From the NCBI RefSeq assembly GCF_004121075.1, contig NZ_RHLN01000018.1, positions 1 to 64,000 on the forward strand: a stretch of 64,000 nt of DNA, in the 5' to 3' direction. Each line of letters opens with the position of its first letter. The stretch's first letter is position 1. The position numbers were made by a program, and so were the translations under genes. Source of the DNA: Lutibacter sp. HS1-25 (GTDB lineage: Bacteria; Bacteroidota; Bacteroidia; Flavobacteriales; Flavobacteriaceae). Below, in pieces: positions 1 through 9,371 of this stretch. Below the pieces are notes generated by a model that was given only the letters and a program-made list of their open reading frames with translations, ran no database searches and was not told the origin of the DNA.

Positions 1-2
1 AC

Positions 3-563
3 GTACAAAAACTTGCACTGGAAGCACTTCAGGATATAAGAATCAAGCATAGATGGGACGCTATAGAACTAGAGAATGAACAGATAAAACTAGCAAAAGC
101 AAAGAACAGCACATGCTCTCCCAAAGAGTTTAGCAACGGAGACACAAGAAAACAACTTTTGGCTAGAAGTAGGTACTTGCTATACAAAGCCCCCTCAAAT
201 TGGACAGAAAGCCAATACAGTAGAAGCAAAATATTGTTCGATCAATATCCTGATATAAAAATCGCTTTTGATCTTACTCAAGGACTAAGGAACATATTCA
301 ATACAGCCAAAACTATAGAAGTAGCATATACAAAGCTAGCACATTGGTATAAAGATGTAGAAAATACAGGTTTTAAAGCGTTCAACACAATTGCAAATAC
401 GATAACACTCAATTATAGGTCAATCCTAAACTATTTTATAAATAGAAGCACTAATGCTTCAGCTGAATCATTCAATGCTAAAATAAAAGCGTTTAGAGCT
501 CAATTTAGAGGAGTTAGAAACGTTGAGTTCTTCCTTTTTAGATTAACAACAATATTTGCATAA
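3..563 (+). mobile_element. ISL3-family (ISAon1-like) transposase, 3' part
   Basis: The frame is open from base 3 and ends at TAA 561-563, so the gene enters from outside the window and only about 186 C-terminal residues are seen. The end carries the ASAESFNAKIKAFRAQFRG block followed by VEFFLFRLTTIFA, which I recognise as the C-terminal signature of Bacteroidota ISL3/ISAon1 DDE transposases; the E in SAESFN is probably the last catalytic acid. A TTG-initiated 134-residue reading from 159 is only part of this longer frame. The terminal inverted repeat cannot be defined because the left end is missing. Family call is from memory of the motif. Confidence 0.75.
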
Positions 564-613
564 ACACAACAATTGTTATTGATTCAACACTAGGCTCACA
601 AACAAAAACGCAT

Positions 614-643
614 AAAAAAAGCCTTCTCAATGAGAAGGCTTTT
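614..643 (-). terminator. Intrinsic terminator of tRNA-Asp
   Basis: Stem GCCTTCTCA / TGAGAAGGC (621-629 with 631-639, extended by A/T pairs) followed on the minus strand by a T7 run. It lies immediately downstream of the tRNA 3' end and closes that short transcript before the transposase. Confidence 0.85.
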
Positions 644-644
644 G

Positions 645-718
645 CGGTCTGGACGGGACTCGAACCCGCGACCCCCTGCGTGACAGGCAGGTATTCTAAC
701 CAGCTGAACTACCAGACC
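645..718 (-). tRNA. tRNA-Asp (GTC)
   Basis: On the minus strand the acceptor stem GGTCTGG pairs with CCAGACC, with discriminator G. The anticodon arm is CCTGC-CTGTCAC-GCAGG, giving anticodon GTC (Asp). The T arm GCGGG-TTCGAGT-CCCGT is intact. The length is 74 nt and CCA is not encoded. A -7 promoter box lies just upstream and a terminator just downstream, so it is a single-gene transcript. Confidence 0.95.
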
Positions 719-735
719 GTTGCTGTTAGCGGTTG

Positions 736-743
736 CAAATATA
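736..743 (-). promoter_or_regulatory. Promoter -7 box for tRNA-Asp
   Basis: TATATTTG on the minus strand, an exact TAnnTTTG match, with a TTG 19 nt upstream. It lies 17 nt before the tRNA 5' end. Confidence 0.6.
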
Positions 744-783
744 CATCTGTTTTTGACTTCTGCAAAACTTTTTTTCAATTATT

Positions 784-1707
784 TTAAAAATATTTTTTTC
801 TACTTACTAAATACGAAATAAGAACCTGATCAAACCCCTTATGAATATCAACAGGAACATAATCTATCTTATACTGCATACACTTCAATTTCAATTCATT
901 AAAATATTTTTCAACTTCAATTTTGTATTTTTCTTGAACTTCTGAAGCATATAAATTAATTTCTTCACCCGTTTCAACATCAACAAATTTTTTCGGAGAA
1001 TTTTCAAAATCGAAGTCTAATTCCAACTTTCCATCATAAGTATGAAACAAAACTACCTCATGTTTGTTGTATTTTAAATGTCGTAACGCTTCAAAAAGAG
1101 CCATTTCATTTTTATCAGACTGAAACATATCTGTAAATAAAAATATCAAAGACCTTCTGTGTATCTTTTCCGAAATTTCATGCAATGCTTTATACGTATC
1201 TGTTTTTTTGGTCGATGTGTTTTTTAAAAGTAAATCCAATTGCGCCAATAACATCCTTCTGTGTCGTTCTCCTCCCTTTGAAGGCGCGTAATACTCATTA
1301 ACATCACTATAAACACTTAAACCAACTGCATCTCTCTGACGCTTTAAAATCTCCATCAAAGCTGCTGATGCAACTGTTGAAAATGCAATTTTCGATAATT
1401 TTTGTAACGATAGGGTTTTAACTTCAGGAAAATGCATAGATGCAGAATTGTCTATAATTAAATGACATCGCAAATTTGTTTCCTCTTCATACCGTTTTAC
1501 AAATAGTTTTTTTGTTTTGGCAAATAATTTCCAATCTATATGTCTGGTGCTTTCACCTGCATTGTACAATCTATGCTCTGCAAATTCAACCGAAAAACCA
1601 TGAAACGGACTCTTATGCATACCCGTAATAAACCCTTCTACAACCTGACTTGCTAACAATTCAAGGTTGCTCAATTCGGATATATGTTGTATTGATAAAT
1701 CGCTCAT
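784..1707 (-). CDS. DUF58 domain-containing protein
   Basis: A 307-residue soluble protein. Its N-terminal third carries the DUF58 hallmark (GESTRHIDWKLFAKTKKLFVK, about residues 52-72) followed by a von Willebrand A-like fold with a partial MIDAS signature, DNSASM, near residue 86. DUF58 proteins usually accompany MoxR-type AAA ATPases and are thought to act in complex assembly or metal insertion. No MoxR gene is adjacent here; trxA lies upstream behind its own terminator, so this is probably a lone gene. The ATG at 1707 fits the family start. Molecular function is not established. Confidence 0.85.
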   Translation of the reverse strand: MSDLSIQHISELSNLELLASQVVEGFITGMHKSPFHGFSVEFAEHRLYNAGESTRHIDWKLFAKTKKLFVKRYEEETNLRCHLIIDNSASMHFPEVKTLSLQKLSKIAFSTVASAALMEILKRQRDAVGLSVYSDVNEYYAPSKGGERHRRMLLAQLDLLLKNTSTKKTDTYKALHEISEKIHRRSLIFLFTDMFQSDKNEMALFEALRHLKYNKHEVVLFHTYDGKLELDFDFENSPKKFVDVETGEEINLYASEVQEKYKIEVEKYFNELKLKCMQYKIDYVPVDIHKGFDQVLISYLVSRKKYF

Positions 1708-1740
1708 TAAAAATTATTAATCATTGTAAATATAGCATTT

Positions 1741-1772
1741 AAAAAGAAAAAGCCCGACAAATTTGTCGGGCT
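1741..1772 (-). terminator. Terminator of trxA
   Basis: A perfect 22-nt palindrome, AGCCCGACAAA/TTTGTCGGGCT (1751-1772), followed on the minus strand by TTTTCTTTTT. It separates trxA from the DUF58 gene. Confidence 0.85.
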
Positions 1773-1801
1773 TTCCATAAATTATATATTAAAATTACAT
1801 T

Positions 1802-2119
1802 TTATAAATGCGCATTTAATTTTTCAGCATAAGTAGCTTTTGGTGCAACACCAACTTGTTTTTCAACAACTTCACCACCTTTAAAAACCAATACAGTAGG
1901 TATATTACGCACACCATATTTTGATGCAAATTCTTGATTTGCATCAACATCTACTTTTGTAATTACAGCCTTACCATCAAATTCTGATGTTAAGTCATCC
2001 ATAATTGGAGCGACCATTCTACAAGGACCACACCAAGCTGCCCAAAAATCAACCATTACTGGCTTTTCCGATTTTAACACTATTTCATCAAAAGTTGCAT
2101 CTGTTACTTCTATTGCCAT
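1802..2119 (-). CDS. trxA: Thioredoxin
   Basis: A 105-residue protein, the usual length of a cytoplasmic thioredoxin, with the redox site WCGPC near residues 30-34, the cis-proline segment RNIPTV near 72-77 and no signal peptide. It reduces protein disulfides and is a hydrogen donor for PAPS reductase, relevant here because cysH is about 42 kb away. It is transcribed alone: a terminator follows, and a -7 box TACTTTTG with a TTG 19 nt upstream precedes it (2149-2156). High certainty. Confidence 0.96.
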   Translation of the reverse strand: MAIEVTDATFDEIVLKSEKPVMVDFWAAWCGPCRMVAPIMDDLTSEFDGKAVITKVDVDANQEFASKYGVRNIPTVLVFKGGEVVEKQVGVAPKATYAEKLNAHL

Positions 2120-2148
2120 GATATATATATTTTAATATTTGTCTATTA

Positions 2149-2156
2149 CAAAAGTA
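2149..2156 (-). promoter_or_regulatory. Promoter -7 box for trxA
   Basis: TACTTTTG on the minus strand matches TAnnTTTG, with a TTG 19 nt upstream. It lies about 30 nt before the trxA ATG. Confidence 0.6.
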
Positions 2157-2236
2157 CACAATTATTTCACCTAACCAATCGCTCTATAATTTCTTTTATC
2201 TATAAAGCTATTAACAAAACTGATTTTAACAATTCT

Positions 2237-3193
2237 TTAAAATATTTCTTTTGCAATTGCTTTGATATTATCCGATTTTCCCATCGAATAAAAATGAACA
2301 ACGGGCGCTCCATGAGCCATCAATTCTTTAGATTGTTGTATCGCCCATTCAATACCAACCTGTCTAACTTGCACATTGTCTTTACAACCTTCAATGGCCG
2401 AAATTAAATCCTCAGGCATATCCAACCTAAAAATCTGTGGCAATATTTGCTGATGTCTTTTAACTGCTACTGGCTTAATTCCTGGTATAATAGGTACGGT
2501 AATTCCTATTTTACGTGCCTTTTCTACAAAATTAAAATATTTCGAATTGTCAAAAAACATTTGCGTAACCACATAATCTGCTCCAGCATCTACTTTTTCT
2601 TTCAATCTTCGCAAATCGGCATCCATACTTGGCGACTCTAAATGCTTTTCCGGATAACCAGCAACACCAATACAAAAATCGGGTCTATTAGTTGTTTCAA
2701 TAATATTGTGCAAATATTTACCTTGATTCAATTCACGTATTTGATCTACCAAATCAACCGCATATTCATTACCTCCTGGTGTTGGCACAAAATAAGGCTC
2801 GTGTTTCATGGCATCACCGCGCAAAGCCATAATGTTATCCAAACCTAAATAATGACAATCAACCAAAACATACTCTGTTTCTTCTTTGGTAAAACCTCCA
2901 CACAGCACATGCGGTATGGCATCTACATCGTATTTATACTTTAAAGCCGCGCAAATACCAACTGTTCCCGGACGCATACGAGTCATTTTTTGCTCCAATA
3001 AACCGTTTTCCTTTTTAATATAAACATACTCTTCTCTTGATGTTGTTACATCAATAAAAGGCGGTTTAAACTCCATTAACGGATCAACATTATTGTATAA
3101 ATCCTGAATATTTTGTCCCTTTTGTGGCGGAACAATCTCAAACGAAAACAATGTTTTTCCGTTCGCATTTTTAATATGCTCTGTTACTTTCAT
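2237..3193 (-). CDS. metF: 5,10-methylenetetrahydrofolate reductase
   Basis: 318 residues, the length of the bacterial MetF type (no C-terminal regulatory half). It opens with the substrate/flavin region FSFEIVPPQKG (about 16-26) and carries the barrel segments ALRGD (about 143-147) and YVVTQMFFD (about 206-214). It reduces 5,10-CH2-THF to 5-CH3-THF, the methyl donor for MetH encoded just upstream. The 330-bp gap to metH2 holds a BIME-like repeat pair whose last unit ends at the metF ATG. It may still be co-transcribed with metH1-metH2 under the SAM riboswitch. Confidence 0.95.
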   Translation of the reverse strand: MKVTEHIKNANGKTLFSFEIVPPQKGQNIQDLYNNVDPLMEFKPPFIDVTTSREEYVYIKKENGLLEQKMTRMRPGTVGICAALKYKYDVDAIPHVLCGGFTKEETEYVLVDCHYLGLDNIMALRGDAMKHEPYFVPTPGGNEYAVDLVDQIRELNQGKYLHNIIETTNRPDFCIGVAGYPEKHLESPSMDADLRRLKEKVDAGADYVVTQMFFDNSKYFNFVEKARKIGITVPIIPGIKPVAVKRHQQILPQIFRLDMPEDLISAIEGCKDNVQVRQVGIEWAIQQSKELMAHGAPVVHFYSMGKSDNIKAIAKEIF

Positions 3194-3320
3194 TTTATCC
3201 CATCCTTAATCCTTCCCTAAGAGAAGGAAATTGCTACTATTTTAATTCTTATTCCTAAATCCTCAAAACAACGCTCTAACCTTGAACTTTTAAACCATTC
3301 AACCTTTAAACTTAATTTTA

Positions 3321-3418
3321 AGGGCGTTACCCACAAGGGGTCGGGCTATACGCTATATCTTTTTTACAATTCCACTGCGTTACATTGTAAAAAAGGATGC
3401 CGCTGCTATCCCTAACGC
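3321..3418. repeat. Palindromic intergenic repeat
   Basis: Outer arms GCGTTA (3324-3329) and TAACGC (3413-3418) enclose an inner hairpin TTTTTTACAAT / ATTGTAAAAAA (3360-3370 with 3383-3393). GC content (ACAAGGGGTCGGGC) is above that of the surroundings. It resembles intergenic palindromes I have seen in other flavobacterial genomes, but only one copy is in this window. Confidence 0.6.
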
Positions 3419-3420
3419 AA

Positions 3421-3448
3421 ATCAATTATCAATTATCAATTATCAATT
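3421..3448. repeat. Tandem repeat, four copies of ATCAATT
   Basis: Four exact direct copies of the 7-mer ATCAATT in the metH2-metF gap. Related AT-rich strings occur near 51905-51935. No function is apparent. Confidence 0.85.
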
Positions 3449-3523
3449 ACTAATGAATATTTTTTCAACCATTCAACCCTTCAACTGTTAAACCCCAAAA
3501 TTCCCCCTTTGAGGGTTAGGGGA

Positions 3524-6202
3524 TTAAACCAAATTCGGATTCAACCATTTTTTAGCCGTTTCTAAATCCATATTTTTTCTTACAGCAAAATCTTTTACCT
3601 GTTCTTCGGTAATTTTACCCAAACCAAAGTATTTTGCTTTTTCATTTCCAAAATAATATCCCGAAACCGATGCCGCTGGCCACATAGCCAAACTATCTGT
3701 CAACTCAACACCAATGGTTTCTTTTACACTTAACAAATCCCAAATAGTCCATTTTTCAGTATGATCCGGACAAGCAGGATATCCCGGTGCTGGTCTTATT
3801 CCTTTATAATCTTCCTTTATCAATTCTTCATTCGATAAATTTTCAGCGTTTGCATAACCCCAATATTCTTTACGAACCTTTTTGTGTAAATACTCAGCAA
3901 AAGCTTCCGCCAATCTATCTGCCAAGGCTTTGATCATAATCGAATTATAATCGTCGTGGTCTTTTTCAAATTCAGCAGCCAATTCAGCAGTTCCAAATCC
4001 GGTCGACACACAAAATGCACCCATATAATCGTTTATACCTGTTTGTTTAGGCGCCACAAAATCTGCCAAGGCAATATTTGGAATGCCATCTTTCTTTTTT
4101 GCCTGCTGACGCAAAGTTACAAATTGCACATTTACCTTATTTCTTTCAGCATCAGCATAAATCTCAATATCATCATCATTCACCGTATTTGCAGGAAAAA
4201 TTCCAAACACCGCTTTTGCTGTAAGCAATTTTTCATCCAAAACTTTTGCCAACATTATTTTAGCATCTTTAAATAAATTTGATGCCGCTTCACCTACAAC
4301 CTCATCAGTTAAAATAGCAGGAAATTTACCTGCCAATTCCCAAGTTCTAAAAAACGGACTCCAATCTATATAATCAACCAACTTGGTTAAATCAAATTCT
4401 TCAAAAACCTGCGTACCAATAAAATTAGGCGCTTTAATTTCTGTAGAATTCCAATCTATTTTAAATTTATTTTTACGAGCATCAGACAAAGAAACATACT
4501 CTTTATTATTTGACCTGTTTTCAAAACCTTCACGCACTTTTACATAATCAGCTTTAATATCGCTAATGTACTTTTGATTGGTTCTTTTATTTAACAAATC
4601 ACCAACCACAGTTACTGCTCTTGAAGCATCATGAACGTGAACAACTGCATTTTTATATTGAGGATCAATTTTTACAGCTGTATGTGCTTTTGAAGTAGTT
4701 GCGCCACCAATTAACAAAGGCACTTCAAAATTTTGACGCTCCATTTCTTTGGCCAAATACACCATTTCATCTAAACTTGGCGTTATCAATCCGCTTAAAC
4801 CAATGGCATCAACATTTTGATCTTTAGCCGCCTGAATAATTTTTTCAGGAGCAACCATTACCCCTAAATCTACAATATCATAATTGTTACAACCCAAAAC
4901 AACACCCACAATATTTTTACCAATATCGTGCACATCACCTTTTACGGTAGCCAATAAAATTTTTCCATTTGATTGGTTTGCACCATCTTTATCAAGCTCA
5001 ATAAAAGGCAATAAATACGCTACCGCTTTTTTCATTACACGCGCAGATTTTACCACCTGAGGTAAAAACATTTTACCCGATCCAAATAAATCTCCAACTA
5101 CATTCATCCCAATCATTAAGTTACCTTCAATAACCTGAATGGGTTTTTCAGCTTCTAATCTTGCTGTTTCAATATCTTCAATAATATATTCATCTAAACC
5201 TTTTACCAACGAATGTGTAATTCTGTCTTGTAAAGGTTTTTCACGCCAAGACAAATCAACTTTACGCTCTTTGGTTGTGCTAATAACACTTTCTGCAAAA
5301 TCTAACAAACGTTCTGTTGCATCTTCTCTTCTATCTAAAATAACATCTTCAACACGTTCTAATAAATCTTTCGGAATTTCATCGTAAACTTCTAACATTG
5401 TTGGGTTTACAATTCCAATATTCATCCCTGCTTTGATGGCGTGATATAAAAATACCGAATGCATAGCTTCACGAACCGCATCATTTCCACGGAAAGAAAA
5501 CGACACATTACTTACACCTCCACTAACATTTACATTTGGCAGGTTTTCACGAACCCAACGCGTAGCTTCAATAAAATCTATGGCATTTCTTTTGTGCTCA
5601 TCCATTCCTGTGGCAACAGGAAAAATGTTTAAATCGAAAATAATATCTTCCGAAGGAAAACCAACTTTATCAACCAAAACATCATAAGAACGTTTGGCTA
5701 TTTCAATTCTTCTATCGTAATTATCGGCTTGACCAACTTCATCAAAAGCCATTACAATAATGGCAGCACCATACATTTTAATTTTTTTGGCTTGCACTAT
5801 AAAATTTGCTTCACCTTCTTTTAAACTGATTGAATTTACCACACATTTACCTTGAGCAACTTGCAAACCAGCTTCAATAATTTCCCATTTAGAACTATCA
5901 ATCATAATAGGTACACGAGCAATATCTGGTTCTGCAGCAATTAAATTCATAAAACGAACCATTGCTTCTTTACCATCTAACAAACCATCATCCATATTAA
6001 TGTCGATAATTTGCGCTCCACCATCAACCTGATGACGTGCAATAGCTAAAGCTTCATCAAACTTTTCTTCTTTTATCAGTCGTAAAAATTTACGAGAACC
6101 CGCAACATTGGTACGTTCACCAACATTTATAAAATTACTTTCTGGCGTAATTACTAAAGGTTCAAGTCCTGATAACCTTAAATATTTTTTTTCTTTATTC
6201 AT
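3524..6202 (-). CDS. metH: Methionine synthase, pterin/cobalamin/reactivation part (split MetH)
   Basis: 892 residues with the C-terminal three modules of cobalamin-dependent MetH. They are the pterin-binding barrel ([14 protein letters not shown] from about 26), the cobalamin cap and Rossmann domains with the B12-ligand motif DVHDIGKN near 419-426, and the AdoMet reactivation domain to the C-terminus ([12 protein letters not shown] near 805). The homocysteine-binding module is encoded separately by the upstream gene, 71 bp away. Together they transfer the methyl group from CH3-THF to homocysteine. The split form is common in Bacteroidota. Expected to be under the SAM-I riboswitch ahead of metH1. 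Confidence 0.95.
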   Translation of the reverse strand: MNKEKKYLRLSGLEPLVITPESNFINVGERTNVAGSRKFLRLIKEEKFDEALAIARHQVDGGAQIIDINMDDGLLDGKEAMVRFMNLIAAEPDIARVPIMIDSSKWEIIEAGLQVAQGKCVVNSISLKEGEANFIVQAKKIKMYGAAIIVMAFDEVGQADNYDRRIEIAKRSYDVLVDKVGFPSEDIIFDLNIFPVATGMDEHKRNAIDFIEATRWVRENLPNVNVSGGVSNVSFSFRGNDAVREAMHSVFLYHAIKAGMNIGIVNPTMLEVYDEIPKDLLERVEDVILDRREDATERLLDFAESVISTTKERKVDLSWREKPLQDRITHSLVKGLDEYIIEDIETARLEAEKPIQVIEGNLMIGMNVVGDLFGSGKMFLPQVVKSARVMKKAVAYLLPFIELDKDGANQSNGKILLATVKGDVHDIGKNIVGVVLGCNNYDIVDLGVMVAPEKIIQAAKDQNVDAIGLSGLITPSLDEMVYLAKEMERQNFEVPLLIGGATTSKAHTAVKIDPQYKNAVVHVHDASRAVTVVGDLLNKRTNQKYISDIKADYVKVREGFENRSNNKEYVSLSDARKNKFKIDWNSTEIKAPNFIGTQVFEEFDLTKLVDYIDWSPFFRTWELAGKFPAILTDEVVGEAASNLFKDAKIMLAKVLDEKLLTAKAVFGIFPANTVNDDDIEIYADAERNKVNVQFVTLRQQAKKKDGIPNIALADFVAPKQTGINDYMGAFCVSTGFGTAELAAEFEKDHDDYNSIMIKALADRLAEAFAEYLHKKVRKEYWGYANAENLSNEELIKEDYKGIRPAPGYPACPDHTEKWTIWDLLSVKETIGVELTDSLAMWPAASVSGYYFGNEKAKYFGLGKITEEQVKDFAVRKNMDLETAKKWLNPNLV

Positions 6203-6273
6203 TTTATTCTGATGTGATTCTGAAACAAGTTCAAAATGACGTATAAATTCAATTTGTACTAATTAACCAACAG

Positions 6274-7272
6274 CTAACAACTAGTAACCACTCTTGGTTT
6301 ATAATCTTTTACCATATCAGCTATTGCTTTGATATGCGCAGGTGTTGTTCCGCAACAACCTCCAATAATATTGATTAAGTTTTTATCTAAATATTCTTTA
6401 ATTTGATTTGCCATCATTTCTGGCGTTTCATCATATTCACCAAAAGCATTTGGCAATCCTGCATTTGGATGTGCCGAAATACCCAAATCTGATTTTTGTG
6501 CCAACACTTCTAAATGCGGTGTTAATTGACTGGCTCCTAAAGCGCAGTTGAAACCAACAGATAACAATGGGATATGTGATACTGAAATTAAAAAAGCTTC
6601 AGCTGTTTGTCCAGACAATGTTCTTCCACTAGCATCGGTAATTGTACCACTTAACATAATTGGAATATCAATATTTCTTTCAGCTTTTATTTCTTCAATA
6701 GCAAACAAGGCTGCTTTGGCATTTAAGGTATCAAAAACAGTTTCAACCAACAACACATCAACACCACCGTCAATCAAAGCTTCGGCTTGTTGTTTGTAAG
6801 CAACTCTTAAATCTTCAAAAGTTACTGCTCTAAAACCAGGATCATTTACATCGGGAGACATACTTGCAGTACGGTTTGTTGGACCTATAGAACCTGCTAC
6901 AAAACGAGGTTTATCAGGATTTTTAGCCGTAAATTCATCAGCAACTTCTTTGGCAATTTTAGCCGATTGGTAATTTAACTCATATACATAATCTTCCATT
7001 TCATAGTCGGCCATAGCAATGGTTGTACTGCTAAAAGTGTTTGTTTCAATAATATCAGCACCGGCTTCTAAATATTTTTTATGAATTTCTTTGATAGCTT
7101 CAGGTTGGGTAATAGAAAGCATATCGTTATTTCCTTTTACTGAAATTTTAAAATCTTTAAATTGCTCACCTCTATAATCTTCTTCAGTAAATTTATACTG
7201 TTGAATCATAGTTCCCATAGCGCCATCAAGCACCAAAATTTTATCTTGTATTATTTTCTGAATATTTTCCAT
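6274..7272 (-). CDS. Homocysteine S-methyltransferase module of split methionine synthase
   Basis: 332 residues corresponding to the N-terminal Hcy-binding barrel of MetH. It has LDGAMGTMIQ near 15-24, ETNTFSST near 76-83, and the zinc ligands in GFNCALG (about 240) and GGCCGTTP (about 304-311). It lacks folate and B12 modules and must work with the 892-residue protein encoded just downstream. It is the first gene after the SAM-I riboswitch, which fits repression of methionine synthesis by S-adenosylmethionine. The ATG at 7272 begins a normal N-terminus. Confidence 0.94.
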   Translation of the reverse strand: MENIQKIIQDKILVLDGAMGTMIQQYKFTEEDYRGEQFKDFKISVKGNNDMLSITQPEAIKEIHKKYLEAGADIIETNTFSSTTIAMADYEMEDYVYELNYQSAKIAKEVADEFTAKNPDKPRFVAGSIGPTNRTASMSPDVNDPGFRAVTFEDLRVAYKQQAEALIDGGVDVLLVETVFDTLNAKAALFAIEEIKAERNIDIPIMLSGTITDASGRTLSGQTAEAFLISVSHIPLLSVGFNCALGASQLTPHLEVLAQKSDLGISAHPNAGLPNAFGEYDETPEMMANQIKEYLDKNLINIIGGCCGTTPAHIKAIADMVKDYKPRVVTSC

Positions 7273-7353
7273 AATTATGTATTCGTATAAACTTTTATAT
7301 GAATTTTGATAGTTATTAAATTAAAGAATTTCCTTTTTATGAAGTTTTCTTAT

Positions 7354-7454
7354 GTTATCTTCCCACAAAATTGAGGTAGAATGTAGCACCTTCTTTATGT
7401 ATAAAGGGTTGCCAAGGCTTCATAAGGTCTATTCCCTCTGCCTTTCTTAATAAC
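7354..7454 (-). ncRNA. SAM-I (S-box) riboswitch upstream of metH1
   Basis: On the minus strand the P1 stem GTTATT...AAGATAAC closes an element with the S-box core: AAAGGCAGAGGGAATAGACC, then GAAGCCTTGGCAACCC, then AAGAAGGTGCTA. Gene context is metH1-metH2-metF. I see no clear hairpin with a T tract between 7354 and the ATG at 7272, so the expression platform is unclear and control may be translational. Recognition is by eye from conserved S-box strings. Confidence 0.9.
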
Positions 7455-7483
7455 TAATTTCAATGCGTTTATGAACTTGCGTG

Positions 7484-7491
7484 CAAATATA
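7484..7491 (-). promoter_or_regulatory. Promoter -7 box for the metH operon
   Basis: TATATTTG on the minus strand, an exact TAnnTTTG match, 29 nt upstream of the riboswitch P1 stem. It is well placed to start the riboswitch leader. The -33 element is weak (TTTC rather than TTTG). Confidence 0.55.
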
Positions 7492-7529
7492 GGACATTCC
7501 ATTTTGAAAATGAAACCTTGATAGTTTTT

Positions 7530-9353
7530 TTATGAATTTGGCAGATTTATATTAATTGTAATACGAGTTCCATTATTTTTTGAAGTATTAATAAAAATCC
7601 TACCATTTATATAATGAATGCGCTCTCTCATAAAAAATAACCCCATTCCTGTCTCATTTTTTGTTTCTACCAATTTTTCAGGATCAAACCCTTTTCCGTC
7701 ATCGTCAATTACAATACTTAATACCTGAGCAGAATGACTAATTGAAATTAAAATAAAGTTAGATTCGGCATACTTTAAAGAGTTATTTACAGCCTCTTGA
7801 ACAACACGGTACAAATTGGTTTCGACCAAAGAATCGAATCTGCCTTTAAAATTGGTTTTGTTTTCAAAAAATATTTTTTTTCCTGTGAAATCTGAAAGTC
7901 GATCTGCCAATTTTTGAATGGTAGGCACAATGCCATAATCAACCAATTCTGGTGGTGTTAAATTAAACGTTACTGCACGAACTTCTTTAATTAAAGTACC
8001 CAACAAATCTTTTAATCTTCCAACTTTTACTTCCGTATTTTCAATATTTGAAGCATTTATAGACTCTATATTAAATTTTAAAGCCGTTAACATTTGCCCA
8101 ATCCCGTCGTGGATATCTTTGGCGATTCTTTTTCGTTCTTCCTCCTGAGCCTCAACAATTTGACTTGCCTGAATTTTTTGCAAATTCACTTGTTCTTTAA
8201 AGCGTTGCTCATTCAATTCATCAATTTGCTTTTGCGAATTTTTTCGTTTTGTAATATCATTACACAAAATTAAAACACGCTGATTATCATTCAAATGATT
8301 CATTGGAATAATTGACATTTCCAACCACAATTTCTCGTTATTTTTGGTTGCAACCTGTAATTCTCCAACCCAAATAGAATGTCTTTTTCCTTTTAATAAT
8401 TCTTTAATAGTTTGCTGCTCACCTATTTCAATTTGCAACAATTCTTCAAATTTTACTTGCGTATCCCTACTTTCAACCCCCAATAAATGATTGAATTTTT
8501 TACTCATATGCACAATGGTACCTTCACGCGTTACACTGGCAAACAAAGCTGCATTGTCTAATGCATAATTTAAATGTTGTAGCTCTTGTAATGAAGCTTC
8601 TTTAGCAATATAAAGTTCCTCAATTTTTTGCGCCTTTTCTTGCGCTTCTCCTTTGGAAATCATTAAATCAGCTATTACCTTTTTTATATGAATTGAAATA
8701 GGTTTGAATAAAAATAGAATTTCAAACAATAAAATAAGGAAGGAAATTAGCAGTAAAACATACTCTATCTGCTTAAGATTTGCTACTTTTTGTTGACTTA
8801 CAGCATCATACTTAAACACTATCTCGTCCATTTTTCTTAAAAAACGACCTTCAACATGCGCTAATTCATTCAACCTTTTGCTTAGCAACACCTCTGAATC
8901 TTGCGAATTTTCAACTACAATATTGTAAACATTGCTACAAATAGTAATAATTTGATGATGATCTTCTTCAATTTGCGCAAAAAGCAGCCTAAATTCTTGA
9001 CTTGTACGAATTAAATTTCGAAGTTCACTAAATTCGTTTTGAAAACCAATATGCGCATTTAAAAAAGTTTCGTTGTCCTTTTTTATAATTTCAGCATGAG
9101 CCAAACGATCATCAACGGTTTTAGCATTGTTTAAATACAACACTTCTTTCACCAACTTTTGACTTAACATACGCTGTCTTCCTGCAATGTTTACAATTCG
9201 AGAATCGTTTAATTGAGAATTTAGATGTTTTTGAATCAATATTTGCGCAATAACAATACTTGCGGCAATCAACAAAAAAGCCAATAAATACAACCTTCTT
9301 AGCTTAAGAAAGGTCGAATTATCTATTGAAATGCTATCGCCTTCTTTTGTCAT
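7530..9353 (-). CDS. Sensor histidine kinase, nitrate/nitrite sensor-like (NarX/NarQ type)
   Basis: 607 residues. TM1 is near 21-41 and TM2 near 197-218, enclosing a periplasmic PilJ-type helical sensor that starts with RIVNIAGRQRMLSQK (52-66). This matches the P-box of nitrate sensors, where the conserved Arg binds the anion. A coiled linker, a PAS domain (about 258-370), a HisKA_3 domain with phospho-acceptor His in KDIHDGIGQ (about 415) and a HATPase_c with DDDGKGFD follow. It sits 18 bp after the DUF4202 gene at the end of the nirBD operon. Its likely partner is the NarL-type regulator at 22343. Ligand identity is inferred. Confidence 0.88.
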   Translation of the reverse strand: MTKEGDSISIDNSTFLKLRRLYLLAFLLIAASIVIAQILIQKHLNSQLNDSRIVNIAGRQRMLSQKLVKEVLYLNNAKTVDDRLAHAEIIKKDNETFLNAHIGFQNEFSELRNLIRTSQEFRLLFAQIEEDHHQIITICSNVYNIVVENSQDSEVLLSKRLNELAHVEGRFLRKMDEIVFKYDAVSQQKVANLKQIEYVLLLISFLILLFEILFLFKPISIHIKKVIADLMISKGEAQEKAQKIEELYIAKEASLQELQHLNYALDNAALFASVTREGTIVHMSKKFNHLLGVESRDTQVKFEELLQIEIGEQQTIKELLKGKRHSIWVGELQVATKNNEKLWLEMSIIPMNHLNDNQRVLILCNDITKRKNSQKQIDELNEQRFKEQVNLQKIQASQIVEAQEEERKRIAKDIHDGIGQMLTALKFNIESINASNIENTEVKVGRLKDLLGTLIKEVRAVTFNLTPPELVDYGIVPTIQKLADRLSDFTGKKIFFENKTNFKGRFDSLVETNLYRVVQEAVNNSLKYAESNFILISISHSAQVLSIVIDDDGKGFDPEKLVETKNETGMGLFFMRERIHYINGRIFINTSKNNGTRITININLPNS

Positions 9354-9371
9354 TTGAAGAAAAATATTGAA

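Larger units (their letters stand above)
3194..3523. repeat. BIME-like repeat element between metH2 and metF (with a nested repeat)
   Basis: This 330-bp gap has no gene. At its left end (3197-3229) is a REP-like unit, ATCCCATCC...CCTTCCC with an imperfect hairpin to GAAGGAAA. At its right end (3489-3526) is an inverted relative, TTCCCCCTTTGAGGGTTAGG then GGATTA. The right unit runs into the metH2 stop and the left unit ends beside the metF ATG. The same paired arrangement occurs at 42726-42829 and 45926-46009. Between the units lie another palindromic repeat (3321-3418) and a 7-bp tandem repeat (3421-3448). Confidence 0.7.

Noticed and set aside
596-778. 60-residue ORF on the minus strand
   Set aside because: It runs across tRNA-Asp, its terminator and its promoter; a chance reading of an RNA gene.
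3421-3448. Possible CRISPR because of regular repeats
   Set aside because: Four contiguous 7-mers with no spacers; no cas genes in the window.
3956-4276. 106-residue plus-strand ORF within metH2
   Set aside because: Antisense to a well-conserved MetH module; composition is that of complement reading.
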